NCBI GenBank assembly: GCA_937888765.1
Contig: CALASU010000082.1
Location: 1 to 13,446, forward strand
Source of the DNA: an uncultured Clostridia bacterium
GTDB lineage: Bacteria; Bacillota; Clostridia; Lachnospirales; Anaerotignaceae
Direction: 5' to 3'
Length of the DNA: 13,446 nucleotides
Position numbers and translations under genes: made by a program
The notes under the pieces: model-generated
What the model saw: only the letters and a program-made list of their open reading frames with translations
What the model was told of the DNA's origin: nothing
Database searches by the model: none
Shown: positions 1 through 6,208 of the stretch, piece after piece
Numbering within the stretch: the first letter of the stretch is position 1
Layout: each line of letters starts with the position of its first letter

Positions 1-211
1 TGGAGCTTTTGGGCATGCCGTGCAGCGCTTCAAACCAGAATTTTGCGTGCATCATTTCGTTCTTTGCCATCTGTTCAAATGCAACAGCGATGGATTCGTT
101 GCCGTTATCTCTTGCTACCTGTGCAAAGTATGTGTATTTATTGCGGGCGATGGATTCGCCTGCCAGTGCTTTCTGCAGATTTTTTTCAGTCTGTGTATTT
201 TTTAAGTTCAT
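1..211 (-). CDS. rbr: Rubrerythrin, N-terminal fragment (gene runs off the left edge)
   Basis: The 70 residues visible match the start of rubrerythrin, a non-heme di-iron peroxidase that removes hydrogen peroxide in the cytoplasm of anaerobes. The first ferritin-like helix carries the motif GESIARNKYTYFA with the presumed iron ligand Glu19, and the second helix has NEMMHAKF with Glu52 and His55 at the family spacing. The C-terminal rubredoxin-like domain would lie outside the window. The ATG complementary to 209-211 is preceded by AAGGGGG at a normal distance. The gene is divergent from the CofE-like gene. Family assignment is firm; whether it is a full-length rubrerythrin or a short variant cannot be seen. 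Confidence 0.93.
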   Translation of the reverse strand, partial: MNLKNTQTEKNLQKALAGESIARNKYTYFAQVARDNGNESIAVAFEQMAKNEMMHAKFWFEALHGMPKSS

Positions 212-270
212 ATAAAGGCCCCCTTATGATGTTTGTGGATAATAATTCCTATTTAATTTTTATTATCTTT

Positions 271-299
271 AATATAGCATAAATCTATTGGAAATACAA
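271..299 (-). promoter_or_regulatory. Predicted promoter of the rubrerythrin gene
   Basis: On the minus strand a -35 of TTGTAT (294-299) and an extended -10 of TGC-TATATT (271-276) are separated by 17 bp. Transcription would begin near 264 and leave a leader of about 50 nt. A 7-bp inverted repeat GATAATA/TATTATC (238-244 and 261-267) lies in this leader and could bind a metal- or peroxide-sensing repressor, but it matches no full consensus. Confidence 0.55.
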
Positions 300-362
300 G
301 AAGTTTCTTCCATATATTATATTTTTCTAATATTTTCATAATGAAAAAAGGCGGCGGAAAGA

Positions 363-392
363 TTGACAAGAAACCAATTTCTCTGCTAAAAT
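363..392 (+). promoter_or_regulatory. Predicted promoter for the leader and CofE-like gene
   Basis: A perfect -35 TTGACA (363-368) and a -10 TAAAAT (387-392) are 18 bp apart, predicting a transcript start near 399. It lies 170 bp upstream of the CofE-like start codon, so the transcript carries a long leader. Confidence 0.65.
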
Positions 393-398
393 AAACTG

Positions 399-518
399 TC
401 GGTGATTGAAAAAACATTCACGCTTCACCACGAATATGAAAAGAGAAATTTGTATTCAATCCCGCCAAGACGGGATTTTTTTACGTTTTTACAGAAAATA
501 GATACAAATTTCAATTTG
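399..518 (+). promoter_or_regulatory. Structured leader with internal terminator hairpin (candidate attenuator or small RNA)
   Basis: This is the only notable content between the divergent promoters and the CofE-like gene. From the predicted start, the RNA can pair GGTGA with TCACC (about 411-435). It then forms a terminator-like hairpin, ATCCCG/CGGGAT (459-464/471-476), followed by seven T. An 11-bp perfect inverted repeat, GAAATTTGTAT (445-455) and ATACAAATTTC (502-512), encloses that hairpin. A competing small hairpin CAAATT/AATTTG sits at 505-518. The arrangement fits either a short independent RNA of about 85 nt or conditional termination before the downstream gene. I do not recognise a known riboswitch class here. 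Confidence 0.4.
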
Positions 519-568
519 AGTATGGAAATCATAATGATCAAATCAATAGATTCCAGGAGGTTATGACT

Positions 569-1750
569 ATGGCAGGAACAATTTCCAGAGGTATTAAAGC
601 ACCCATTATCCGTGAAGGTGACGATATCGTTAAAATCGTTGCAGATTCCGTTCTGGCTGCTGCAAAAGAAGATGGTTTTGCATTACAGGAAAAAGACGTT
701 GTTTGTGTAACAGAAGCAATCGTTGCGCGTGCAGACGGTAACTACGCTTCCACAGATGCAATCGCTGCAGATGTAAAAGCAAAACTGGGCGGCGAAACAG
801 TTGGTGTGGTATTCCCTATCCTCAGCAGAAACCGTTTTGCAATCTGTCTGAGAGGGATCGCAAGAGGTTCTAAGAAGGTCGTTCTGATGCTGAGCTACCC
901 TTCCGATGAGGTCGGTAACCACCTGTTCGATATGGACGTACTGGATGACAGCGGCGTAAACCCCTACACAGATGTACTGTCCTTGGACGAATATCGTAAG
1001 GCTTTCGGTTACATCAAACATCCTTTTACAGGTGTTGACTATGTAGAATACTACAAAGGTCTGATCGAAGAAGAAGGCGCAGAAGCAGAAATCGTATTCG
1101 CAAACCACCCCGAAGCAATCGTAAACTACACAAAGAATGTACTGTGCTGTGATATTCATACAAGAGAACGCTCCAGAAGACGTATTCTGGCAAAAGGCGG
1201 CGAAACAGTACTGACAATGGCTGATATTCTGAATGCACCCGTTGACGGCAGCGGCTACAATCAGGCATACGGTCTGCTGGGCTCTAACAAAGCAACAGAA
1301 ACAACAGTAAAACTGTTCCCTAAAAATGCACAGGAAGTTGCAGAACAGATTCAGGCTGAACTGCTGGAACGCACAGGCGTAAAAGTAGAAGCTATGGTTT
1401 ACGGCGACGGTGCTTTCAAAGATCCCGTTGGCAAAATCTGGGAACTGGCTGACCCCGTTGTCGGCGCAGGCTACACAGACGGTCTGGACGGTCTGCCCAA
1501 TGAACTGAAGCTGAAATATCTGGCAGATAACGATTTTGCAGACCTGAGCGGCGAAGCTCTGGCAGAAGCAATCCGTGCTGCAATCAAAGAAAAAGAAGCT
1601 GACCTGAAAGGTAACATGGCTTCCGAAGGTACAACACCTCGTCGTCTGACAGACCTGATCGGTTCCCTGTGTGACCTGACAAGCGGCTCCGGCGATAAGG
1701 GTACACCCATCGTTCTGGTACAGAACTACTTCAATAACTTTGCGAACTAA
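569..1750 (+). CDS. CofE-like protein (coenzyme F420-0:L-glutamate ligase family)
   Basis: The product (393 aa) resembles the F420_ligase family (PF01996), whose archetype CofE adds gamma-linked glutamates to coenzyme F420-0. The N-terminal part (IREGDDIVKIVADSVL, then EKDVVCVTEAIVARADG) has the family's usual opening, and length fits the stand-alone clostridial homologues. ATG codons occur at 563 and 569. The AGGAGG at 555-560 lies only 2 nt from the first but 8 nt from the second, so 569 is preferred. No other F420 genes are visible, and many Clostridia with this protein are not known to make F420, so the substrate here is uncertain. It is monocistronic, with its own promoter and terminator. 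A related amide-ligase activity on another metabolite is possible. Confidence 0.75.
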   Translation: MAGTISRGIKAPIIREGDDIVKIVADSVLAAAKEDGFALQEKDVVCVTEAIVARADGNYASTDAIAADVKAKLGGETVGVVFPILSRNRFAICLRGIARGSKKVVLMLSYPSDEVGNHLFDMDVLDDSGVNPYTDVLSLDEYRKAFGYIKHPFTGVDYVEYYKGLIEEEGAEAEIVFANHPEAIVNYTKNVLCCDIHTRERSRRRILAKGGETVLTMADILNAPVDGSGYNQAYGLLGSNKATETTVKLFPKNAQEVAEQIQAELLERTGVKVEAMVYGDGAFKDPVGKIWELADPVVGAGYTDGLDGLPNELKLKYLADNDFADLSGEALAEAIRAAIKEKEADLKGNMASEGTTPRRLTDLIGSLCDLTSGSGDKGTPIVLVQNYFNNFAN

Positions 1751-1760
1751 GTAAAAAGTG

Positions 1761-1797
1761 AAAAGCTCTCCCGAAAGGGAGAGCTTTTTGTTATTTT
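1761..1797 (+). terminator. Intrinsic terminator after the CofE-like gene
   Basis: A 12-bp perfect stem (1761-1772 with 1777-1788) with a GAAA tetraloop is followed by TTTTTGTTATTTTT. The A-run at its 5' side means it could also work on the minus strand, at the end of transcription from folT. Confidence 0.9.
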
Positions 1798-1818
1798 TAG
1801 TAGATAAGTCAAAATTTA

Positions 1819-1948
1819 AAGACCTTGGGGGCGTTTCCCCTAATCCTCCTTGGATCCCGATACTGCAACCGCATATATATGCGGTTGCCAATGGGGGTCG
1901 AGGGGAATTATTCCCCTCGCAGGGAGCTCGAGGGACAGCGTCCCTCGA
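1819..1948. repeat. Cluster of perfect palindromes, a dispersed intergenic repeat (copy 1)
   Basis: Four symmetrical units lie in about 130 bp. The first is AAGACCTTGGGGGC followed by TCCCC (1819-1840). The second is a perfect 24-bp palindrome at 1865-1888 with arms GCAACCGCATAT. The third has arms CGAGGGGAAT/ATTCCCCTCG around one base (1899-1919). The fourth has arms TCGAGGGAC/GTCCCTCGA around AGC (1928-1948). The last two recur with the same spacing but opposite orientation at 13394-13443. No open reading frame or transposase is associated. It is best described as a REP/BIME-like dispersed element between two converging genes. Confidence 0.75.
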
Positions 1949-1962
1949 AGAAAAATTTTGCT

Positions 1963-2466
1963 TTATCGTTTCAGATGAGAAGCATAGGGAATGAGCAGGC
2001 GGATCACCACAATCTCCACCACTGTCATACCGACTGCCTGCGGCAGGCGTGTGGGCAGAAGGGCAAGATAGGGCGTGCCGTAAAGTATGGAGATCCAGAC
2101 GGTATTCATCAGTATGGAGCAGAGCAGTTCTGTTGTAAGGACTGCGCCCAGAATACGGGGCAGGGTCTGTTTTTTATGCAGGAACAGACCATACAGAACG
2201 CCTGTGACTGCGGCTGTCAGCGTGAAGCCGGGGAAGAATGGACCCGAGGGGAACAGGGTTGCCCCGAGCAGATCAGCGATAGCGGCAGTGATCCCTGCTG
2301 GAACTGCCCCGAGCAGAATACCCGCCAGTACGATTGGCACAAAGGAAAAGCCAATCCGCAGATTCCAGAGGGAAATCGAAAGAAAACGGGAAAGTACAAT
2401 CTGTGCGGCTACAAGCATGGCAATCAGTACCAGGCGATGGGTAGCGGAAATACGTTTTTCGGACAT
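1963..2466 (-). CDS. folT: Folate ECF transporter S component (FolT)
   Basis: The 167-residue, highly hydrophobic protein has about six membrane segments and the FolT signature region: LRIGFSFVPI (37-45), then GITAAIADLLGATLFPSGPFFPGFTLTA (58-85). S components bind the vitamin and work with the shared EcfAA'T energising module, which is not in this window. I choose the ATG complementary to 2464-2466 because AAAGGAGG lies 7 nt upstream; an upstream in-frame ATG near 2502 has no such site. The upstream leader carries a tetrahydrofolate riboswitch, which independently supports folate as substrate. The gene is monocistronic and ends next to a palindromic repeat cluster. Confidence 0.92.
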   Translation of the reverse strand: MSEKRISATHRLVLIAMLVAAQIVLSRFLSISLWNLRIGFSFVPIVLAGILLGAVPAGITAAIADLLGATLFPSGPFFPGFTLTAAVTGVLYGLFLHKKQTLPRILGAVLTTELLCSILMNTVWISILYGTPYLALLPTRLPQAVGMTVVEIVVIRLLIPYASHLKR

Positions 2467-2467
2467 G

Positions 2468-2499
2468 AAAAAACCTCCTTTTTCAGTGGAAAGAGGAGG
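2468..2499 (-). terminator. Expression platform: hairpin that terminates and also hides the folT ribosome site
   Basis: In the RNA, CCTCC (complement of 2495-2499) pairs with GGAGG (complement of 2474-2478), with further U-A pairs inside, and six U follow directly (2468-2473). The 3' arm is the folT Shine-Dalgarno sequence, so the same hairpin looks like an intrinsic terminator and a translation block. It lies about 100 nt downstream of the THF aptamer, as expected for a riboswitch output element. Confidence 0.7.
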
Positions 2500-2602
2500 C
2501 AATTTTTTTGTTTTCCCCCTCTATTATCATGGACAACGCAAATACACCTGTATAAACAGGCTTGGCTGTATGGATAATAAAGAGAGCAGTCTTCATTAAA
2601 AA

Positions 2603-2705
2603 ACAGCGGGATGCGGGTTCTGTATCGCAAAACGGCAATCCGATTTTTCGTTCCGACAGCAACTCCCCGTCTGTCGGACACTTAACGCACAAAGCCCTAC
2701 TCTGT
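2603..2705 (-). ncRNA. Tetrahydrofolate (THF-I) riboswitch controlling folT
   Basis: Read on the minus strand, the leader contains the hallmark GCGTTAAGTGT. A hairpin with arms CCGACAG/CTGTCGG follows, then the AACGA joining segment and a closing GCATCCCGC, in the order and spacing of the THF-I aptamer. An outer stem pairs GGGCTTTGT with ACAGAACCC, with one mismatch. THF-I aptamers bind reduced folates and often sit upstream of folT or folate biosynthesis genes. Here excess folate should favour the downstream hairpin at the folT ribosome site. Ends are approximate. Confidence 0.87.
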
Positions 2706-2735
2706 GTATTTGCATAGGAAAATACCTACGGCTTT

Positions 2736-2764
2736 ATTCTAGCACTGTTTTTTATTGTCGTAAA
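2736..2764 (-). promoter_or_regulatory. Predicted folT promoter
   Basis: An extended -10 TGC-TAGAAT (2736-2741) sits 17 bp from a weak -35 TTTACG (2759-2764). Transcription would begin near 2729, about 25 nt before the THF aptamer. It overlaps the end of the upstream 192-aa gene, for which no separate terminator is evident. Confidence 0.5.
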
Positions 2765-2768
2765 GAGG

Positions 2769-3347
2769 TTATTTCTGGGGAATGAAGGTGCGCAGGAACT
2801 GATATTTGGAATCAAAAGAACCTGCCAGCAGAATCTTGTCTGCACCTACGCCGTATTCCTTTGTCAGCTTGCCGAACAGGCGGTCACTTTCCATAAAACC
2901 ACCCTCTAAGAAGCAGAAGCACGCCGCAAAGGAGCCTTCCCCGATCTGATGAAAGTCCTTTTCTTCAAAGGAACGGATTTTTGCATCGGGGTCAGGGTTC
3001 AGCTTTGTTACCAGCTCTGCCAGTTCAAAATCCAGATGCAGAAAACCCAGAGAGGAATAGTACATTGCTGTGATGAAGTCCACCAGATCCTCCTCTGCAG
3101 CAAAGCGCAGGGAATAGTCCGCAGGGCGGGGTGCATCCCCGATCACGCAGGAAAACCAGGGGGCCTGTGGTGCAAGGAAAGAGGGCAGATACAGTTTTTT
3201 TGTCAGTACGTCTGCCACATTTACCGCAAACACCAGTGTATTTGTTGTGGATTTATTGATGATAGGCAGCTTACGTTTTTTCAAAGCCGCAATCAAAGAA
3301 TCGGAAGCACCGAATAAACGGATACCGTCAGCATGGAAACCAAGCAT
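2769..3347 (-). CDS. Hypothetical protein, 192 aa, family not recognised
   Basis: This is a soluble, mixed alpha/beta-looking protein without signal peptide or membrane segments. I cannot assign a family. Visible landmarks are the opening MLGFHADGIRLFG, an aromatic central stretch (MYYSSLGFLHLDFELAELV), and FAACFCFLEGGF near residue 145. Cysteines are few and not arranged as a metal site. Two ATG codons (complement of 3351-3353 and 3345-3347) follow AAAGGAG. The second gives 9 nt spacing against 3 for the first, so it is preferred. It has its own promoter and a normal ribosome site, so it is very likely expressed. It is divergent from the suf operon and upstream of folT on the same strand, but neither neighbour fixes a role. 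Confidence 0.8.
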   Translation of the reverse strand: MLGFHADGIRLFGASDSLIAALKKRKLPIINKSTTNTLVFAVNVADVLTKKLYLPSFLAPQAPWFSCVIGDAPRPADYSLRFAAEEDLVDFITAMYYSSLGFLHLDFELAELVTKLNPDPDAKIRSFEEKDFHQIGEGSFAACFCFLEGGFMESDRLFGKLTKEYGVGADKILLAGSFDSKYQFLRTFIPQK

Positions 3348-3399
3348 AGTCATATTCTCCTTTCAGAAAAGAAATTTAAAAAGCTAAGTTTTTGTGATA

Positions 3400-3428
3400 A
3401 CTTTACCATATCAGAGGAATCCTTGCAA
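3400..3428 (-). promoter_or_regulatory. Predicted promoter of the 192-aa hypothetical gene
   Basis: On the minus strand -35 TTGCAA (3423-3428) and -10 TAAAGT (3400-3405) are 17 bp apart. The -35 lies inside the first of two palindromic CCTTGCAAGG-type sites. Confidence 0.55.
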
Positions 3429-3453
3429 GGGATTGGAGAAATCCTTGCAAAGG
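3421..3453. promoter_or_regulatory. Two tandem palindromic sites, candidate operator
   Basis: A perfect 10-bp palindrome CCTTGCAAGG (3421-3430) and a near copy CCTTGCAAAGG (3443-3453) begin 22 bp apart, about two helical turns. They overlap the -35 of the minus-strand gene and lie about 25 bp upstream of the suf -35. The phased spacing suggests cooperative binding by a dimeric regulator. The identity of the regulator is unknown. Confidence 0.4.
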
Positions 3454-3475
3454 GGTAGGGAAACGGGCAAAAACA

Positions 3476-3505
3476 TTGACAGTATATGGAGAAGATTGGT
3501 ATAAT
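3476..3505 (+). promoter_or_regulatory. Predicted promoter of the sufC-sufB-lepB operon
   Basis: A consensus -35 TTGACA (3476-3481) and consensus -10 TATAAT (3500-3505) are 18 bp apart. Transcript start would be near 3512, about 95 nt before sufC. This is among the strongest-looking promoters in the window. Confidence 0.75.
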
Positions 3506-3605
3506 ATTTAAGATTGACAAGCCTTTGACGGGCGAACACAATCAGAGTTTAAGAGATGAAGAAAAAAATAAAACCGAATGGTTCATAAACAGGAGGAGTT
3601 TAAAT

Positions 3606-4322
3606 ATGCTGGAACTGAAGGATATTTGTTTTTCCGCAGACGGAAAACAGATTCTCAAAAATATCAATCTGGTAATTGATGATGCAAAATTCATCGTAAT
3701 CACAGGTCCTAACGGCAGCGGTAAGTCCACTCTGGCAAAAATCATCGCAGGGATCATTACACCTGACAGCGGTAAGATTCTGTTTGACGGTCAGGATATC
3801 ACTGACTGGGGGATTACAGAACGTGCAAAAGCAGGCATTAGCTTTGCTTTCCAGCAGCCCGTGCGTTTCAAAGGCGTAACAGTAAAAGACCTGATCACAC
3901 TGGCAAGCGGCAAGGACATCAGTACAGCAACAGCATGTCAGTATCTGGCAGAGGTTGGCATGTGTGCAAAGGATTACATTGACCGTGAGGTAAATGCAAG
4001 CCTGTCCGGCGGTGAACTGAAACGTATCGAAATTGCGACAGTTATGGCTCGTAAAACAAAACTGACTGTATTTGACGAACCCGAAGCAGGCATCGACCTG
4101 TGGAGCTTCAAAAATCTGATCGAAGTATTTGAAAAAATGCACGCAGAAATTCAGGGTTCTATCATGATTATTTCCCATCAGGAACGTATTCTGGATATTG
4201 CCGATCAGGTAATCCTGCTTAGTGCAGGCGAAGTAAAACAGATCGGTACAAAAGAAGAAGTTCTGCCCGGTTTGTTCGGCGTAGATACAGGATGCAGATA
4301 TTTTCAGGGAGGTAACAACTAA
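3606..4322 (+). CDS. sufC: SufC, Fe-S cluster assembly ATPase
   Basis: This 238-residue ABC-type ATPase drives the SufB scaffold during iron-sulfur cluster assembly in the cytosol. Walker A is GPNGSGKS (34-41), the Q-loop is FQQP (82-85), the signature LSGGE is at 133-137, and Walker B reads VFDEPEAGIDL (155-165). The H-loop is ISHQER near residue 188. The FDEPEAGID form is characteristic of SufC rather than transporters, and no membrane partner is nearby. The start at 3606 is set by AGGAGGAG at 3591-3598; reading from an in-frame ATG further upstream would add about 40 residues that run through the promoter. Its stop TAA shares a base with the sufB ATG, so translation is probably coupled. 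Confidence 0.95.
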   Translation: MLELKDICFSADGKQILKNINLVIDDAKFIVITGPNGSGKSTLAKIIAGIITPDSGKILFDGQDITDWGITERAKAGISFAFQQPVRFKGVTVKDLITLASGKDISTATACQYLAEVGMCAKDYIDREVNASLSGGELKRIEIATVMARKTKLTVFDEPEAGIDLWSFKNLIEVFEKMHAEIQGSIMIISHQERILDIADQVILLSAGEVKQIGTKEEVLPGLFGVDTGCRYFQGGNN

Positions 4323-5239
4323 TGCTTAACGATATTGTAAAAAATCTTCTTTCTGAAGTGGCGGGTATGATCCCCACAACAGGTGCATTTAATATCCGTA
4401 ACAACGGTAAAAGCGAAGGCAGAAGCTCTTCCGAAAATATTGACATTGTGCCCAAGGAAGGCGGCAAGGGTCTGGATATCTATGTAAAACCCTTTACAAA
4501 AAATGAAGATGTGCATATTCCTGCTCTGGTTACAGCAGATGGCGTACACGATGTGGCTTATAACGATTTCCACATTGGCGAAGGTGCAGAAATTACAATC
4601 ATTGCCGGCTGTGGTATCCATAACTGCGGCTGTGACGATTCCATTCACGAAGGCATCCACACATTCCATCTGGGCAAAAATTCCAAGCTGATCTATCTGG
4701 AAAAACATATCGGCGAAGGCGATGGCACAGGCAAACGTATCATCAACCCCCAGACACATATCATTGCGGAAGAAAACAGCTATATCGAAATGGATACCGT
4801 ACAGATCAAAGGCGTGGACTCCACAAAACGTGTTTCCAGCGCACAGCTGGCTGACGGTGCAACGATGATTATCAGAGAAAAGATCATGACACACGGCGAC
4901 CAATTTGCAGAAACATCCTTCGATGTAGACCTGAACGGCACAGGCTCCAGTGCAAAACTGATTTCCCGTTCTGTAGCAAGAGATCATTCCAGACAGCTGT
5001 TCCGTTCCAGAATCAACGGTAATGCGGAATGCTATGGTCACTCCGAATGTGATGCGATCATCATGGATAAAGGTATCGTAGCGGCTGAACCCGAAATCAC
5101 AGCAAACCATGTGGATGCTTCTCTGATTCACGAAGCGGCAATCGGTAAAATCGCAGGTGACCAGCTGACAAAACTGATGACACTGGGTCTGACAGAAAAA
5201 GAAGCAGAAGCACAGATCATCAACGGTTTCTTGAAATAA
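4322..5239 (+). CDS. sufB: SufB-type Fe-S scaffold of a minimal SufBC (SMS-like) system
   Basis: This short SufB/SufD-family protein (305 aa, against roughly 420-490 for classical SufB) is the scaffold on which clusters form. The C-terminal beta-helix and tail carry GHSECDAI (239-246) and HEAAIGKIAGDQL (270-282), the latter matching the HEA/DQL signature of SufB. A Cys-rich stretch GCGIHNCGCDDSIHEGIHTF (96-115) is typical of the compact SufB of archaea and Clostridia. No sufD, sufS, sufU or sufE is present. SufC-SufB alone matches the minimal systems described for strict anaerobes, which may use sulfide rather than cysteine as sulfur source. The GGGAGG ribosome site lies in the end of sufC. 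Assignment as SufB rather than SufD rests on these motifs. Confidence 0.92.
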   Translation: MLNDIVKNLLSEVAGMIPTTGAFNIRNNGKSEGRSSSENIDIVPKEGGKGLDIYVKPFTKNEDVHIPALVTADGVHDVAYNDFHIGEGAEITIIAGCGIHNCGCDDSIHEGIHTFHLGKNSKLIYLEKHIGEGDGTGKRIINPQTHIIAEENSYIEMDTVQIKGVDSTKRVSSAQLADGATMIIREKIMTHGDQFAETSFDVDLNGTGSSAKLISRSVARDHSRQLFRSRINGNAECYGHSECDAIIMDKGIVAAEPEITANHVDASLIHEAAIGKIAGDQLTKLMTLGLTEKEAEAQIINGFLK

Positions 5240-5273
5240 GATACAGCGAGAACATTCCGAAGGAGATGAAGGA

Positions 5274-5795
5274 ATGGATACAATAAAAAGCGAGATCATC
5301 GGCTGGATGAAAACGCTTATAACGGCGGCAATACTGGCGGGTGCGATCAACTCCTTTCTGATTGTGAATGCACAGGTACCTACAGGCTCTATGGAAAATA
5401 CGATTATGGCAGGTGACCGTGTGGTGGCACTGCGTACGGCATATTGGTTTGATGAACCTGAGCAGGGAGATGTGGCGATTTTCAAATATCCCGATGATCC
5501 GACAGGGGAAACACTTTATGTGAAGCGTGTGATCGGCGAGCCGGGGGATACTGTTGTGATAAAGGACGGGGACGTATATGTCAATGAGGAATTGATGGAC
5601 GAACCCTATATCAGAGAAAAAACAATCGGCAGCTATGGTCCCTTTCTTGTGCCGGAAGACTGTTATTTTATGATGGGTGATAACCGAAATCACTCTTTGG
5701 ACTCCCGTTTCTGGACAAATACCTTTGTAGAGGAAGAGGAAATGCTGGGGAAAGTGGTTTTTCGGTATTATAAAGGCTTTAAATGGATCGAATAA
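5274..5795 (+). CDS. lepB: Signal peptidase I
   Basis: This 173-residue type I signal peptidase removes signal peptides from exported proteins at the outer face of the membrane. One N-terminal membrane segment (about 13-32) anchors it. The catalytic serine is Ser39 in PTGSMENTI and the general base lysine is Lys84 in YVKRVIGEPGD. The conserved MGDNRNHSLDSR box is at 134-145. The length is normal for Gram-positive SipS-type enzymes. AAGGAG precedes the ATG by 8 nt. It lies 34 bp after sufB with no terminator between, so it is probably co-transcribed with suf. That pairing is positional and does not imply a role in cluster assembly. Confidence 0.95.
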   Translation: MDTIKSEIIGWMKTLITAAILAGAINSFLIVNAQVPTGSMENTIMAGDRVVALRTAYWFDEPEQGDVAIFKYPDDPTGETLYVKRVIGEPGDTVVIKDGDVYVNEELMDEPYIREKTIGSYGPFLVPEDCYFMMGDNRNHSLDSRFWTNTFVEEEEMLGKVVFRYYKGFKWIE

Positions 5796-5853
5796 TCTGA
5801 CAAAAGCGGAAGAAGCCTGCTGTTTCTGACAGCGGACAAAGGAGGAAAGATAC

Positions 5854-6054
5854 ATGAAATGTCCTTTTTGTAATGAAGAAATGTCTGCAGGGGTTATGAC
5901 TTCCGGCAGATATGTACAGTGGAAAACAGAAAATCCCGAAACAGGGAAAAAAGAAGAATATCTCTTAGCAAAAAGCTATATGGGCAGTGCGAAGATGGAA
6001 GGATATCTTTGCCCTTACTGCAGAAAGCTGGTTCTGGATATTCCTGAATTATGA
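5854..6054 (+). CDS. Small zinc-ribbon protein (DUF6487-like)
   Basis: The 66-residue protein begins MKCPFCNEEM and ends with LCPYCRKLVLDIPEL. The two CPxC knuckles (Cys3/Cys6 and Cys53/Cys56) should bind one zinc ion, leaving a beta-rich middle (GVMTSGRYVQW). Proteins of this shape in Bacillota fall in the PF20097-type zinc-ribbon family of unknown function; the family name is from memory and the fold inference from the cysteines. AAAGGAGGAAA precedes the ATG. It is the last gene of the suf-lepB transcription unit, 58 bp after lepB and directly before a terminator. Confidence 0.82.
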   Translation: MKCPFCNEEMSAGVMTSGRYVQWKTENPETGKKEEYLLAKSYMGSAKMEGYLCPYCRKLVLDIPEL

Positions 6055-6060
6055 TAACAA

Positions 6061-6087
6061 AAAAGACCTCGAAAGAGGTCTTTTTTT
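6061..6087 (+). terminator. Intrinsic terminator of the suf-lepB operon
   Basis: A stem AAAAGACCTC (6061-6070), GAAA loop and GAGGTCTTTT (6075-6084) is followed by further T. It ends about 20 bp before the -35 of the first small-peptide module. Confidence 0.9.
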
Positions 6088-6105
6088 GTGCTCGTCTGCA
6101 AATCA

Positions 6106-6134
6106 TTGACAAAATTTGCAGTGCTTGTTAAAAT
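6106..6134 (+). promoter_or_regulatory. Promoter of peptide module 1 mRNA
   Basis: A consensus -35 TTGACA (6106-6111) and -10 TAAAAT (6129-6134) are 17 bp apart. The predicted start near 6141 falls at the very beginning of the 5' arm of the module's inverted repeat (GTGCTGCC, 6143-6150). The same geometry is seen in module 2. Confidence 0.75.
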
Positions 6135-6208
6135 ACGCAAGGGTGCTGCCCAAAGGTAATAAAGTAAGTAGGATGGTTTTAGCCTTCTTCCAGAGAGTAC
6201 AAGCTCTG

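Noticed and set aside
683..1891. Long minus-strand frame of 402 codons opposite the CofE-like gene
   Set aside because: Extremely Cys/Phe-rich, no family resemblance, no ribosome site. It is the mirror of a well-supported gene with strong codon bias.
2540..2730. T-box leader or other amino-acid riboswitch upstream of folT
   Set aside because: No T-box TGGNACCGCG-type bulge. The GCGTTAAGTGT core and following segments match the THF aptamer, and the downstream gene fits.
3419..3453. Start of a CRISPR-like array
   Set aside because: Only two short palindromic copies with a 12-nt interval, no spacers of protospacer length and no cas genes.
4319..5485. Minus-strand frame of 388 codons opposite sufB and lepB
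   Set aside because: Same Cys/Phe/Ile-rich shadow pattern, while the plus strand encodes recognisable SufB and LepB.
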